Assembly: GCF_000003815.2 (NCBI RefSeq)
Contig: NC_049980.1
Location: 1,336,740 to 1,400,739 of the forward strand
Direction of reading: 5' to 3'
DNA from: Branchiostoma floridae
Taxonomy: Eukaryota; Chordata; Leptocardii; Amphioxiformes; Branchiostomatidae
DNA length: 64,000 nt
In this document: one piece after another, positions 45,401-57,649 of the stretch
How positions within the stretch are numbered: position 1 is the first letter of the stretch
Layout of the letters: the number at the start of each line of letters is the position of its first letter
Program-made: the position numbers and the translations under genes
Notes under the pieces: model-generated
The model's database searches: none
What the model saw: the letters and a program-made list of their open reading frames with translations, nothing else
What the model was told of the DNA's origin: nothing

Positions 45401-45857
45401 ATATAATGTAGACCCAATGAAGAATNNNNNNNNNNNNNNNNNNNNNNNNNNNNNNNNNNNNNNNNNNNNNNNNNNNNNNNNNNNNNNNNNNNNNNNNNNN
45501 NNNNNNNNNNNNNNNNNNNNNNNNNNNNNNNNNNNNNNNNNNNNNNNNNNNNNNNNNNNNNNNNNNNNNNNNNNNNNNNNNNNNNNNNNNNNNNNNNNNN
45601 NNNNNNNNNNNNNNNNNNNNNNNNNNNNNNNNNNNNNNNNNNNNNNNNNNNNNNNNNNNNNNNNNNNNNNNNNNNNNNNNNNNNNNNNNNNNNNNNNNNN
45701 NNNNNNNNNNNNNNNNNNNNNNNNNNNNNNNNNNNNNNNNNNNNNNNNNNNNNNNNNNNNNNNNNNNNNNNNNNNNNNNNNNNNNNNNNNNNNNNNNNNN
45801 NNNNNNNNNNNNNNNNNNNNNNNNNNNCACCTATTCTTCATTGGGTCTACATTATAT
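45401..45857. mobile_element. Inverted repeat whose interior is an assembly gap
   Basis: The 25 bp at 45401-45425 (starting ATATAATGTAGACCCAATGA) are exactly mirrored at 45833-45857. Only the gap and seven extra bases lie between. This is the picture expected of a MITE or fold-back element whose middle could not be assembled. Confidence 0.6.
45426..45827. other. Assembly gap, 402 N
   Basis: Sized gap nested within the inverted repeat described above. Confidence 0.99.
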
Positions 45858-45859
45858 TC

Positions 45860-47285
45860 CACTCAGTACCAAGCTTTGGATAGGGATGTTCTCTCAGATG
45901 GGACATAAAGCCAGAGGCCCCATGTTTTAGGACAGCCACTCCTCAAGCATGTTAATGAACCCATCACACGTATCAATAAGAGTAGTTGACCTTCCCAGTG
46001 TGAGTGGATCAAACCATATAATCTTCTTTGACCTTGGAATTTATGCCTGGCATTCTATGGCATTAGTATTTTTTTCAGAGATATCATTTTTGAACCTATG
46101 GCTTATATTTTCTCACTTTGTATGATTTCCAGTATGGTTCAAAGCCTTTTTTTGAAACAGCGAGGTGGGACAAATTTCCATTCCACAGCAAATTACTTTT
46201 TCGGCAATAGAAAACCTACTGTAAGCCAACTTTGAAACTAGGAAATCAAGTCTGCAAATGAAGGAGGCTATAAATAGGTTTGGATGTCATCCATATAATC
46301 AAATCAACATGGCCTTACCGATGAAAACCTTAGGGGTCTAAGGCTTGAACAAATGGCAGTGAGAGCTAGCCCTGTTGCTGAGCAAAGTATTTTCAACTAC
46401 CATATTCTGTAAGCCTAATATTAGCTTTCATCTACCCACCTCCAACTGCCAGGCTTCTTACACAATGAGACTTAGCCTTTGTGGTGAACCAACAGGTGTG
46501 TTGTATGTTATCAACTGTTTCCAACCACAATTAGGCACAAACATCCAGTATGCCTCCTTTCCAAGTCCTGACCTTGGTGCTGAACTGTTAAATGTGAGTT
46601 TCACATTGTCGGTCTCTCCACTTATTTTCTATGACAGGTCTTGATAAACAAACCACTTCATACATACATACAATCCATATATCTGTCTATCCCATTATAA
46701 CATCAAGGCCTCATCCTGTGTAATGAAACCTTGCACTGATGTTGGGCCGTCAACTTTGGTTCATATTCAAGGCATGTGCTTCACACCGTCGCTTCACATT
46801 ACAGCCGAGTCATGCTGTTTGCTTTCGGAGTCAGAACACATTTCACAGCACTATGTCAGCCAGGAGGCAGCTGTGGAAAGGCAATCATGTAGTCTGCCGA
46901 CACAGAGGGTAGAAGATTGGGGAGGATGGCAGGCAGACAATGAGGGTTCTCTCCCAGTTCGTGTGCATCAGAGATAGCTAACAACTGGTGTTTGTGACTG
47001 CTGATTGCCCTCTTACTGTCAGCTCTGCTCAATGCCAAGGCTGCAGGTTTGCCAGTAAACACTCCTTTAGACAGCATTGTGTGTTAGGGAGATATTGGCC
47101 GTGAAAAGTGCTAAGATCCACTTGGTTGCACAATTTAAATGTTTGGGTCTCCTCCCTCAAAGGGTCTGTTAAAGCTCACGAAATCTATGTACCGAAAATA
47201 ATTTCAACGGGTCATTAGAATATAGGATATAGGAGAATTCTTGTAGAAAGCCAGGACATACTTACTTTGCTCACATTTCGTTGTC
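45860..47285. other. Non-coding span
   Basis: Short frames at 46375-46644 and 46723-46977 show no family resemblance. No repeats defined. Confidence 0.4.
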
Positions 47286-47288
47286 TAC

Positions 47289-47679
47289 CAGACACCTTCC
47301 TCAGAGTTTCTGACTGGAGTTCTGCTTCTTGCAACTATATGTAGCCGATTTAGGTGGCGCTTTTGCGGTGAGAACACAATCCCAAATGTGGACAAGTTTG
47401 TATCCCCCCTCATCCCGGTTCATCACTTGGGTTGACTTTATTATCCAAACTGCCTTTCTTGATCCATCAGATCCGCCTCTTATCTTCCCTGTCTATGACT
47501 CTGGCCCCCTCCCAGTCAATGATGCAGTTATTCCTAGCAATGTGGTTGGTTACTGCGGATTTCTTCTCTTATTTTTGTGCTTGCCTTTAGGATTGTGTTC
47601 TCGACACCTACATGTACATCGGCTACATATAGCAGGAAAAAGCAGAACTCCAGTCAGACGCTCTGAGGAAGGTGTCTGA
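47289..47679. mobile_element. Penelope-like element 3' ends in head-to-head inverted arrangement
   Basis: About 60 bp at 47289-47349 are mirrored at 47620-47679; both carry AGACACCTTCCTCAGAG, CTGACTGGAGTTCTGCTT and CTATATGTAGCCGA, differing at a handful of positions. The left copy is the 3' end of a minus-strand coding remnant (separate entry). The right copy is the same 3' end in opposite orientation without its coding part. Penelope-like elements often show terminal repeats in tandem or inverted order, so this may reflect their usual integration products. Confidence 0.7.
47301..47550 (-). pseudogene. Penelope-like element GIY-YIG endonuclease C-terminal remnant
   Basis: On the minus strand one frame reads IIDWEGARVIDREDKRR, then an in-frame TGA (47467-47469) and WIK. 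After a +1 shift near 47455 it resumes with VWIIKSTQVMNRDEGGYKL, then HIWD and ends QKL-stop at 47301. The phrase D-x-x-x-A-x-V-x-D-R-E...R-x-x-x-I-K-E-A-x-W-I...M-N-R-D-E-G is characteristic of the C-terminal part of Penelope-like retroelement proteins, beyond the GIY-YIG core. One stop and one frameshift make it dead. The reverse transcriptase is missing. Assigned from recalled family motifs. Confidence 0.7.
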
Positions 47680-47684
47680 TCAAC

Positions 47685-49585
47685 CACTAGCTGACTAAGG
47701 TTGGTGGTAGTTTGGAAGAAGGCTGAGCGATTTTAGGCCATACCTATCTTTGAATATGCACTGAACATCTCCCAATCAATAAATGACTTACTCAATGATG
47801 ATTGAGCCAGGAATACTATCTAACTTAACCCTAACCATCCCGACCTCTATCAGCAGACTGCTAGATACTAGTATCTCCTAGCTGATCCCCAACCGATTGA
47901 TAACCCTCTCACGAATTGAAATAGACATAATCATCGATTTTTAAAGGAGTGGTCATTTTCATTTTTAATCACAATAATCCATTCCTCTGTGTTGTTAAGT
48001 CAACGGAGAGATGCAATTCAGGTCGCAGTTAGCTTCAATATAGCTTTAAGCTCCTTAATCACTCCTAACCATGGTCAGGGGAAGAACAGGACCATGAAAA
48101 CTTTTTTTAGTTTTACTCAACTGGTAAAACTGTATGACAGGACACTGCTCCAACTTTGCAGGTCCATAGCAGCAACCAGTAAAACTACAGTGAACAAGCA
48201 TAAGTCCTTGATATATCTTATTTCTAACAATTGTTTAACACTATCAAACACAGGCACCTCTATTCCATCTGATGATAAGAAGAAATTTTACAGTTTATTT
48301 GATTGCCCTATCAGATGGGACTGTTGACCTGGGAATGGCCTTCACTGGCAGTGTGTGAGCTTTGGAGGACATTTGAAATGGTCCAACAACGTTTAAGCCA
48401 TAAAAATAATGGTCCAATTCATGGCCGTGCTGATTTTCCAACATTACGTACATTGCTTTATCGATTTCTGCCAAGCTTTGCAGTGCCGACGTCCAACTGA
48501 TGTCGACTTGGAAGTAATTTGGTGTCACATCAAGACCGTCTCCTGTCATAAACTAACACAGGAATGGCATGAATTGTCTCTATGCAGTGGAAAGACTGGG
48601 AAACTTTCAAGCACTTTACTCTTGTGGAGATTTGCAGCATCTGAGTGACTGGTTGGCAAGTCAGGACAATGTTTTGCTTCAAGTTTTGACTTTTAAACTT
48701 TACAGCCTGATTCAGTATATAAACTGGGAATAGTTTATGTTGGAAATGGTGGTTGAAAAATATTGGTAGAAAAAAAATTAGCACAAGGTAAACGGAGGTT
48801 TTGATAAAAAGGAATAGCTAAGCAAATTCAAAGATCTCTAACACGAGATGAGCATTTTAGTCAGTTACACATTAGAGTAATAGATAAAAACATTGTGACA
48901 TCATATCAATCAGACATACGGCAATTTCACATCATCTTCCATCAACTGTACACAGACCAGTTGTATACTGTGCTCATCTGTAATTCAGGAAAGATATCAG
49001 AATTCATACTGCAGGTACTTGTTTTTCACAAAATAAGCCCAAAATTAACCCCAGAAACCAGAGCCTTCAATTCACCTCACACCAAAATCAGACAAGCCCC
49101 TCAACTTTCCATCTCCATGTACTAGCACAGTCTAGATAGACATCAGAATCTTCATGTTTATCTAGAAGCTTGACAGATGTGATAGCAGCTCCTTGATAGA
49201 CAAAAACTTTTAGCATATGCAGCCCAAATCCACCAGAGAAACCTGGTGCTTGCATTGAACTGAAGAAAGGCAGGGATTTTCTTGGCAATGCTATCTGCCT
49301 CACAGCAGTTGTTTTAATGTTTCCTGACCATGCGCTGACACATCCTGGATACAAATTGAGAGCTTCACGCTGTTGTATAAGCATTGCAGCCTTGACATCT
49401 GGCAGAAACTTTCAGCATATGTTCATCCAGGCAGATACACTTCTCTGAGAGCTTTCAGACAAAAGGCTTTAGTTTGCCCTTTGCCAGACAGGGTGGCAGA
49501 AACATCACCCCTCAGTATTGATTTCTGTCTTCTCTTCAAGTGTTAGGATGTAGATGGAAGGTTTTATACCATTAAAGTAGTTTCT
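47685..49585. other. Non-coding span
   Basis: Overlapping short frames near 48289-48650 on both strands have no consistent codon pattern. No repeats defined. Confidence 0.4.
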
Positions 49586-49587
49586 GA

Positions 49588-49985
49588 GGGATCTGGCTGG
49601 TTGCCACAAGCAAGTCATTGCATGGCCTGCTGTCAAGCTGGAGAGTGTCTGTGTATGGAAAGTAGCTTCTCAGTATTGCATCTGAGGCTATGGGGGCCTT
49701 CCTGCCCCATCCTCTTGTGTCTAAGGGACCTGGCATAAAGCCACAGGCCAGTCACTACATGGTCTGTTCCGTTACGCTGCATGAAGTCTGTCAATGGAGA
49801 GTGTCGTCTCAGTATGAAACTTTTAAGAAAGAATGTCTTTCAGGCTTCATGCCAGTAGAGCTATGTATTGGGTACCTGGTGGGAAGCCAAAAGCCTGTCA
49901 ATGCATTGCTGGTTCTGCCAACGTGCATCTGTCATTGTCATGTAACTTCTCAGCATTTTACCCAAGGCATGGAAAGTTATCACTT
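49588..49985 (+). repeat. Degenerate triplication, about 140-bp units
   Basis: Units begin GGATCTGGCTGGTTGCCACA (about 49590), GGGACCTGGCATAAAGCCAC (about 49726) and GGGTACCTGGTGGGAAGCCA (about 49870). Each contains GTCA(T/C)T(G/A)CATGG or GTCAATGCATTG and ends in CTTCTCAG/CGTCTCAG. Divergence is high, so the array is old. Confidence 0.65.
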
Positions 49986-49989
49986 TTGA

Positions 49990-50855
49990 TAACCGGGCCT
50001 CCTCTGGGTCTTTGACCTTCAGGCCACACAAATCTGATTTGTTGATTTAAAAAGAAGTATGTTACGATTTGCTTGACTGGAAAAACTTAGTGAAAACAAA
50101 GCAATCGTTAATTAGTGCACCAAGTTTTGAAGTACATTGTAAATACAGCCATATCCAATTGTGTCTCCACTCTCTGCTTTTCACCTCAAAAGATCTAAAA
50201 CCGTGAATCTTTAAAAACCATGTCTTCTTTCCATGGGCAACTGCTGATTAATTTTGTAACCAGGGACCAGAGAAACAGTGCAAAATTCTTCCAATCTTTT
50301 AGCATTATCATGTTGCAATTGAAACTTTTTTGACAAGTGTCCCATGACGTGTTTTGCTGCTGTTTAGTAATCAGCGGCTGTAGGAGCAATGAGGAAGTAC
50401 ACAGGGACTGAACCCCATAAATCTTCCATTATTTCCTGTGTTGTAAATTTGAGATCAAGTTTGCAGGTTAATTGGTGATACATCAACGTCCCTCTCCCCA
50501 TACAAAGTCAAATCCGTCGCCCGTTCAGCATCCTACATTGAGAGTCTAGCCTGTGTTATGCAATCTCTGGTTGTCAGGGGCCTCCTCCCAAACAATTTAA
50601 CCTAGTACAACTGTATGTAGTTGTAGAACCATTCTTATTCCAGGTACTACCAACAAGATCTTAGAATTCTTTGTCACTACGAAAATCAGTCCAAAAGGAG
50701 CTTAGGATTCTTTGTCACTGTAGTCACCACAGCCTCTGATGCAATGGAAACAGGCAGTTCTCAGTCTGACAGTAAATGATTGATTGATGTCAGGACATGG
50801 ACATACATTTTGTAAATCAACAGCATTAGCCTAAGGATGTTTCAAATTCTCCTGA
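49990..50855. other. Non-coding span
   Basis: Contains two similar phrases 'ttagaattctttgtcactacg' and 'ttaggattctttgtcactgta' 42 bp apart near 50661-50720. Otherwise nothing. Confidence 0.4.
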
Positions 50856-50856
50856 C

Positions 50857-51065
50857 TTAGGCCTGCGTCACATTTCCAAACCGGGGCCTGACCGGGCAGC
50901 TTTCGAGAACAAAAAGTATGATATGAAATAAACCAACCTACACAAGACGTTAGGGGAGAGAAATCGCGGGCATAATTTGTTTATATTTTTACATATAAAT
51001 TTTTATTTTTCGATTCCACAAATAGCCCGGCCAGGCCCCGGTTTGTAAATGTGATGTTAACCTTA
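50857..51065. mobile_element. PIF/Harbinger-type MITE with TTA target duplication
   Basis: The element spans 50860-51062 (203 bp). The left end GGCCTGCGTCACATTTCCAA continues to ACCGGGGCCTGACCGGGC. The right end, read inward, is GGTTAACATCACATTTACAA continuing ACCGGGGCCTGGCCGGGC. It is flanked by TTA at 50857-50859 and 51063-51065. A 3-bp TTA/TAA duplication with TIRs starting GG is the PIF/Harbinger signature. No transposase. Confidence 0.78.
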
Positions 51066-51069
51066 GAGG

Positions 51070-51955
51070 TGTTGTCCATTAAGCTTCTAGAAGCCTGCCC
51101 AGTGTAAGAGCTGTTAGAAGTTTGAATTAGTCAGGCTACCTAAGATTCCATCAGTATTCCAGGTGAGCCCCCTACCGCTAAATGAAGGAGGATTCTGTGC
51201 AGATAGGTTGGGAAGGCAGCCGGGATTCGGTTCCGCCCCACCACGCGTCATGCTCAAGACGTCTGAGGGGCCGACGCGGAGTTGATGATTTGGCGGGGGT
51301 TTGGAAATGGCTTGGTTTCAGCTGGGTGCAGACGTACATGCCAATTAGTGTTGGAGCATTGCTGGGATGATTACCACCTCTTCTACAGCCTGTTGCAGCT
51401 TACAAGTACTGATAATGAGTCTGTGATGTTAGACTTCAACTATGCGTGATGTGCATGACTGTGTACATACAGGGCTTGTTAAGGTTGCGCTCCATCCGAG
51501 TAATCTACAGCTTTGAAAACTTCTCACGTACAGAAAATGTGTTTTTTTCTAGCCATCATTTGATAAAAGTGAGGTAGTGTTATTGCCAGAAAAAAATGCC
51601 TATTGATCATTACAGGCAAAATTGGCTTGCCTAATATATAACAGATCTGAAGTAGGTCACAATATACAAGGATTTAAGCATGGGTTTGCTTAGATTGTGG
51701 ACCAATCAAATTATTTAAGGCTGAAAGATTGTGCTTAATAGTACTTCAGGGTATTCTTTGCAAAAGGTTTTTGAAATATAGATTTACAATATTGCTATTA
51801 ACGTCCAAGAAAATGTTTTTTGTATCAAAAAGGTTGCTTTGGGTAGGAAATGTGCCATAGACATGTTGTTCATCTGCCTAGAATTTATGCTCAGACAGAT
51901 GTTTTCATTGTTAGGATCAAAATTGGATGTATTTTCTGCCAAGTCAGCCATAAAG
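51070..51955. other. Non-coding span
   Basis: The stretch 51160-51320 is less AT-rich than the neighbourhood but holds no supported exon. Confidence 0.4.
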
Positions 51956-51958
51956 CGG

Positions 51959-51959
<1 letters not shown>

Positions 51960-52006
<47 letters not shown>

Positions 52007-52078
52007 CACACACACATGCAAGCATGCATCCGTGCGCACACATACGCACACGCACATGCACATGCACACATACACAAA
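51960..52078 (+). repeat. (AC)n microsatellite
   Basis: About 20 pure AC units to 52001, followed by imperfect CACA/TGCACA/CGCACA repeats to about 52078. Frames across it give Thr-His runs. Confidence 0.97.
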
Positions 52079-52079
52079 T

Positions 52080-52950
52080 GAATTTTGGGCCCCTTTACTA
52101 TCCAAAGCATTATGTTCACGGCAACCAGGATTCTTCCTCTAGTCTTTGTAATTAGATACCGTCCCCACGTCTCTTATAGGGTGTTTGATAGGAGGAGTTT
52201 CATCAGATGTGTGGAGTGATGGAGGAAAAGTCCTTTGCTGGCTATTTACATCACCCATGTGTATACAGTACACAAGCTTCCTACTAGTGCTGCCTCAAAC
52301 TTTCACAGACTTTTGATTCCCTTGTAACAAACAATTGAAAACTAGTTAACATTTGCCATGTAGGGATTATCATTTGCCATGATTGAAGGATGAAGGAGTT
52401 TACATGTGTACATATTTGGGATCTGTGACTAGGCCAGATTCCTACGTTTTTCAGCCACCCAATGGGTCTGGTAAGAACGTTTTTGTTGTTTGTCTATGTT
52501 GGGTAGTAAATTTTCAAAACTCTATGAAAGATCTTAGAAGATCAATTTCAAGGAAAAATTCCAGATGTCTTTTATATGACAATCAATTATGACTGCTTGA
52601 TATTTGAATGTGCAGTTGTTGATAAAAGTAGCTGTACTCTTCTGTGTGTGTTGACTCTAATCAACCAGTTCCTTTTGGAACTTTTACATCTTTGTATAGT
52701 ATACTCCATGTATTGAAGGAGTGCGTTGTGCCATATGGCAGTTTACCATATATGAGACAGGGATATTTGTGGTAGATCTGACGAATAATCCCAAGGCTTG
52801 GAAGGGGTTGGATCATTAATTGCCAGCCAGATGTGTTGACAAGGTTATTAATTTGCAGTTTTTTATGGTGTTAATCAAGGTAAATGCTTATCAGCTCTGT
52901 ATTGTGACTGGCTCATTCAGCAGTGAATTTAAACAGGACAGGTTACAATA
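52080..52950. other. Non-coding span
   Basis: No coding signal or repeat recognised. Confidence 0.4.
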
Positions 52951-52954
52951 TTGT

Positions 52955-53172
52955 GATAACATTTACCTTTATCCGTGAGTTAACCTATATCTGTTATTTT
53001 CAAAAGCAGACTATTTAGTGATAATGCAATATTCTGCAAATAAATTTTGACAATACTGCAATTTAAAAGCACCATCCGTTGACGTGATACCCCTACATAT
53101 CCTGTTATTAAAAACAACGGATATACATGTACAAATGTAGGATACACTGCAGATAAAGGTGGCCTAGCATTT
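52955..53172. mobile_element. MITE, TTCACCTTTATCC family, copy 3
   Basis: Left end AACATTTACCTTTATCCGTG then AGTTAACCTATATCTG; right end GCAGATAAAGGTGGCCTAGC. The interior contains GACGTGATACCCCTACATAT, matching GACTTGATATCCCTAAATAC in copy 4, so the family is related beyond its ends. Confidence 0.7.
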
Positions 53173-53174
53173 AC

Positions 53175-54550
53175 CTCTGCTATAAAGAATGTCACAAAAG
53201 TATGGAGATACATGTCATTTATTAAAGTTGATTTCAAAGCAGGCAAAAATGCTTATTTCGCATATTTTTTGGTCATGAAATTCTTTGATTTGGCTTTTTG
53301 AAAGAGTGAAAAAAATGCTTGACACCATTTTCACCTAATGAAATTTAACTGTAGTTTAACTTGATTCAATGTTAGTGCCCCCTGTCTTTGGATGAAAGTT
53401 TGCATATAGATGGCCAAAATTTAACTTCATCCATCCAAAAAATATAAATTCAGATGTAACATTGGACGGATGAAAACATGACAGAGGTACAAACAAATAT
53501 TAACAACATTGACTCCTAAACAATAAGCGGGATAGGAAAAAAAGTCCTTCTTAAGACAGCCCTGGCATAAAAGAAGTGGAATAATAATTCTGCACATTCC
53601 CCATAATACAGTCAGGCGGCTTATTTGTAACTGAAATTTATTATGTAGGCAAGCCTGCAAACCGTTATAGTCGGACTTATTAAACTTTACAATCAGCAAT
53701 AGGTCTTCATTTCTGTTGCTATATTTATAGGAGTTTCCTGCATTCAAAGCTTCCAGGGTATAAAATACACTTTTGTCACTTATTCCAGCTTTGTTCTCTG
53801 GAGTCGTACGTCTTTCTTAAGGTGCTACAGCTTACATCTGAGGTGATCTGTCTTTGCCCTATAAGGGAAGAAAGGAATTTTGATTACTTGTAAACTGTCA
53901 AACAAGTAACAATTATGGGACCACATGGGGTATAAACTGTGTTTATAGTTGGCAGAAGAGCCACTGTACTCGTATTAAGATATTGGAAAACCTGGATCAT
54001 TATTTCAGTCTTTGTTTCAGGGACACATTTTCAGCATGGTCAGGAAGCTCCCAATTTCAAGGTCAAGTTTTCAAGGACAAACTCCTTGATTGTTCAGAAT
54101 GTCTGGACTGATTTATTGTCATTGCTTCAACATGATTGTTTATTTTTGAGATTAATACAGTTGTACTGTATGCAATATGAATAGATTAAGTTACAAACAT
54201 TGTTAGATACTTTAATGGCTACCCAGAGTCCCCTCTTAACAAGGATGGATTGGTTGTAAGTAGATCATGGTCTCCAGCATTGAGGGATGATTTTCAAGGA
54301 CACTTTCTGCATCCATATGCTGGAACCAATCTATTAGTGCAGCCCTAATAAAACTCTTCTTTTTATGGGACCATTTCAGGGGACTGTTCCAAGAATGGCA
54401 TCAGAAGGGGCAAGATATGTATGGCATATAGGGATTAAAGAATGTTTGATAAACGTTAACCATACTTTTGCCTGCTATTTTTTAAACTGTCTAGATGGGG
54501 GGTGTAACAGTTGCATTAATTTTTTTTAAGTTCTCTGCACTTACTGTGCT
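53175..54550. other. Non-coding span
   Basis: No coding signal or defined repeat. Confidence 0.4.
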
Positions 54551-54556
54551 TCGGAA

Positions 54557-54720
54557 ACAATCCAAATGCATCAAAATAAATTTGACTACCCAATCATCAA
54601 GTGTGCTTTTGTATTGAATTAGAGGGATCTATTAGGACACAATCCAAATGCATTAATTTAAAAATTAATTTGACAACCCAATCATCAAGTGCGCTTTGTA
54701 TATTGAATTAGAGGGATCTG
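54557..54720 (+). repeat. 82-bp tandem duplication
   Basis: ACAATCCAAATGCAT starts both units (54557 and 54639). Both run through TTTGAC(T/A)ACCCAATCATC and TTGAATTAGAGGGATCT. Small indels separate the copies. Confidence 0.88.
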
Positions 54721-54724
54721 GTTA

Positions 54725-57405
54725 GGAATCACCGAAAACTAAAATGAGTGATTACTCATCAATCGGAAAAAGCATGCTGGCCATCAAGGATGAAACTCAA
54801 GTTGACTTTGTTTCTGTTCTCATTGCACATTCAGGAACCTCCCTTGCACGTTATATAATATTCAAACACCCAATAATTGCACTTTGTGTGGAATATAGGA
54901 ATTACGTAAAATCAAAACTACTGATTGCATGTTATGGAGAAGGACATGCAGGCGCCATTGTAGGGTCAGGATTGTCAGGCTGAGACTCGAAGCTGCCAGT
55001 AGGAACAGGCTAGAGGATAATCAAGATATTGATGAGAAGCAGTATTCAGCCAAAGTGATGATATTGGATCGAAATATCAGGTAATTTTGGTGACTCCCAT
55101 GTTACGCATGACGAGGTAAATCATCACCAGGGCAGTGCGTCTTATTCATGCGTGTAGCGATTATTGGAAATGTGACCATCTTAAGCAGAATAAGGTGAAT
55201 TAACTTGACCCAAACTTGACCTTTCTGCATAGGTCGTACCAACAATATTTTTTGCACATGCCGAAACATTGCAAAGTCATTGGAAGGTTTGCTGGGTTTT
55301 TTTTTTTTGTAGAACCACACTTTCTTCATTATATGGATGATATCTGTGTGTGCATCAATTTTTGTCTGTTCCAAAAAGATTTTGCAACCATACTGTAAAT
55401 GCTACAGAAAAGATGCAAAATGAGCAAACATATGCTGTGAACGTCTAAAATATGTCGGAAAACCGATTACAAAATCACAGTCATGCATTGCCTCTTTTGC
55501 TATCGTAAGTTTTAACTGATTTTGTTGTGAATGTAAACTTGCTCCTTTTACAAAATGTATAACTATTATTTTTTATCTATCTTCTGAACAGAGTTTTCCA
55601 AAGACTTCCAAGAAATTATAAAAGAACAAACAAGTAAAGGATTTATTGCTGGTTCATTTGTGGAAACGGCCTGACAACTGTGGAACTCTAAGACCTGATT
55701 TTATAATGATTGCAACGTTTTTTGCACAACTTTTTTTTTTGGCATGCTCACATCAGTAAGTTCTATCAATTTGAAACCACAACTGGTGTTGCTTCTTCAA
55801 TCTCATTTTTTGTTTATTCATGTCTTCTTGAGTCTTTCATATTCATAGGACAATCTGGTGATTAAGATTACGTTGAAATTGTGGCTAAGAAAACTTTAAG
55901 ATAAAGCAGACTATTAGAATTGCTGTGGAATTATGGTTTCTTATCTGCAGCAACTATCAGAGGTCCCTGTTCTCTCATTTAACCAATTTCACATTTTAAA
56001 AATTCATACTAATTGCAAGTTGCTGGTGGAATTGAAGATAAGCACTGCAGTTGCAATTGGGGTTTGCAGTACGGGTGGTGCCATTTGCATGCTAATCAGT
56101 GAAATCTGTCAGAAATCACAGCAGCTGTATTTATCAGTAGCTTCCTTTCGAAATGATTGTGCTACAGCTACAGCTACTCATTATCACCAAGCACAGTAGG
56201 GGCATCTATGTTGGATAGTTTTAAAGAACAGCAAATAGATGTTGGGTGTGACAGGTCTTTCAGTGTAATATAACTAGCTGCTGCCATGCTGCATGCCTGC
56301 AAACCTATACAGTTGTTTTTGGTGTGCTGGTGTGCTATATAGAAGTCTGACATACTGATGACTTGAAGTAGCTAATGCACGGGTAGTAAGATTAAGCAGT
56401 TGATTGCTAACTTTCCACGACTTTCTTGATGCATCGAATGTTCACCCTGTGACTTTCTTAACTTGACAGATCTGTCGGTAAATGGAAGCTTGGACAAAAA
56501 GCAAAATCTAAAGTTGTACAAAAGCCAGAGTAACTTTCTGCATGTTTTAGGTTGCCCTCAAATACCCATGGGACTCTCTGATGCATTGAAAGTTCATCGG
56601 ATGGCGACTTTCCAAACTTCAAAAGGTCTAAGTTAATGGAAATTTCCAAGGCTACACAAAATCCTGACTAACTTTTCAGCACGTCTTTGCTTAAGAAGAA
56701 TCCCTGATGCTTGGCAAGTTTGCCAGTTGGTGACTTCTCTGACATCTTGAAACATCATTGCTGATGGCAGATGTAAGGATAAATCGAGAGTGCATGGAGG
56801 TCTAAAGCACTTTGGTGGCAAAATTACCACTCAGCTGGACTTCTATGTCATCCAGTCAAGCTTGGTCATTGTGTGTGGTAGGGGAATTCTCTAAGTAAGT
56901 TTTTCTCTTCTTAACAATAGCAAAGGAGTTGTGCATTGATAGCCATGCATACTCTGATACTGGGAAAACAGCGCAAATGCACAGCAGTGAAACTTGCAAT
57001 GAGTGTATCAGATAATTATTCTCTTTTGAATAATTTCATTTGAATCAGATTCTGTTTCTTTCATCCCAAATGATAAAGTGTACACATATTTGAAATTGTT
57101 GTTTTTCTTCTTCCCACTAAAAGAATTGAAAAATTAACAGGCACAATCAATGAACTATCCGGCAACTTCAAATAGATTAGGTGATTCCCTTTAGCATGTG
57201 TCATAAATGTATCTTTCAACATAATTTGCTACTTCCTCTGAAGGTTAAAAGCCTTTTCTGGTACTTGTTAAAACCCCCTCTTACTCAAAAGATACTAAAT
57301 TAAAAGTGTACGTTCCTTCCAGCAGTGTCTGAAGTGGTCATGAATCAATATTCTTCTACTTGTCTTAACCTTGAAGGACCCCAGCTGTGTGGGTGTTTGT
57401 TCTAT
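54725..57405. other. Non-coding span
   Basis: T9-10 runs near 55297 and 55730; no coding frame supported. Phrases around 'gatgcattgaa/gatgcatcgaatgttca' recur near 56430 and 56580, a faint old duplication. Confidence 0.4.
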
Positions 57406-57412
57406 CCCTTAC

Positions 57413-57612
57413 AAGATGCTGCATCAAACACATAAGGAGTGTGCCTGCCCAAGGCTTAGACGTGGTAATACCACTTCCATTAAAGACGCTGTCTAGCCCA
57501 TCAAAAGATATCTGGGGGAATGTCAAGGGTGGGATCTCCTGCTGAGTAGACGAGATGGAAACATGTTGCTGAGAAGGGAAGGATTTGGGACGCAGGAAGA
57601 AACGCTCCATCA
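57413..57612 (-). CDS. Candidate coding exon, unrecognised protein
   Basis: On the minus strand a good acceptor (ttctctcacag) precedes TGATGGAGCG, and a donor CTT|GTAAGG closes the block after 200 nt. The frame is open throughout: MERFFLRPKSFPSQQ, then Ser/Gln-rich sequence, then FDGLDSVFNGSG and a hydrophobic GTLLMCLMQHL. The ATG at the left of the block has a favourable context (cagtgATGG), so it could be a first coding exon or an internal one. It lies 640 bp downstream, in transcription order, of a second candidate at 58253-58433. The phases do not join directly (upstream ends in phase 0, this one needs one base), so a further exon or a different border would be required. No family recognised. 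Confidence 0.33.
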
Positions 57613-57649
57613 CTGTGAGAGAAGAAGTGTCATACATAGTAGAAACTGT

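Noticed and set aside
47329-47679. 116-codon plus-strand frame
   Set aside because: It is the antisense shadow of the Penelope-like remnant plus its inverted 3' end.
51839-52155. Thr-His repeat frames
   Set aside because: Produced by the (AC)n microsatellite.
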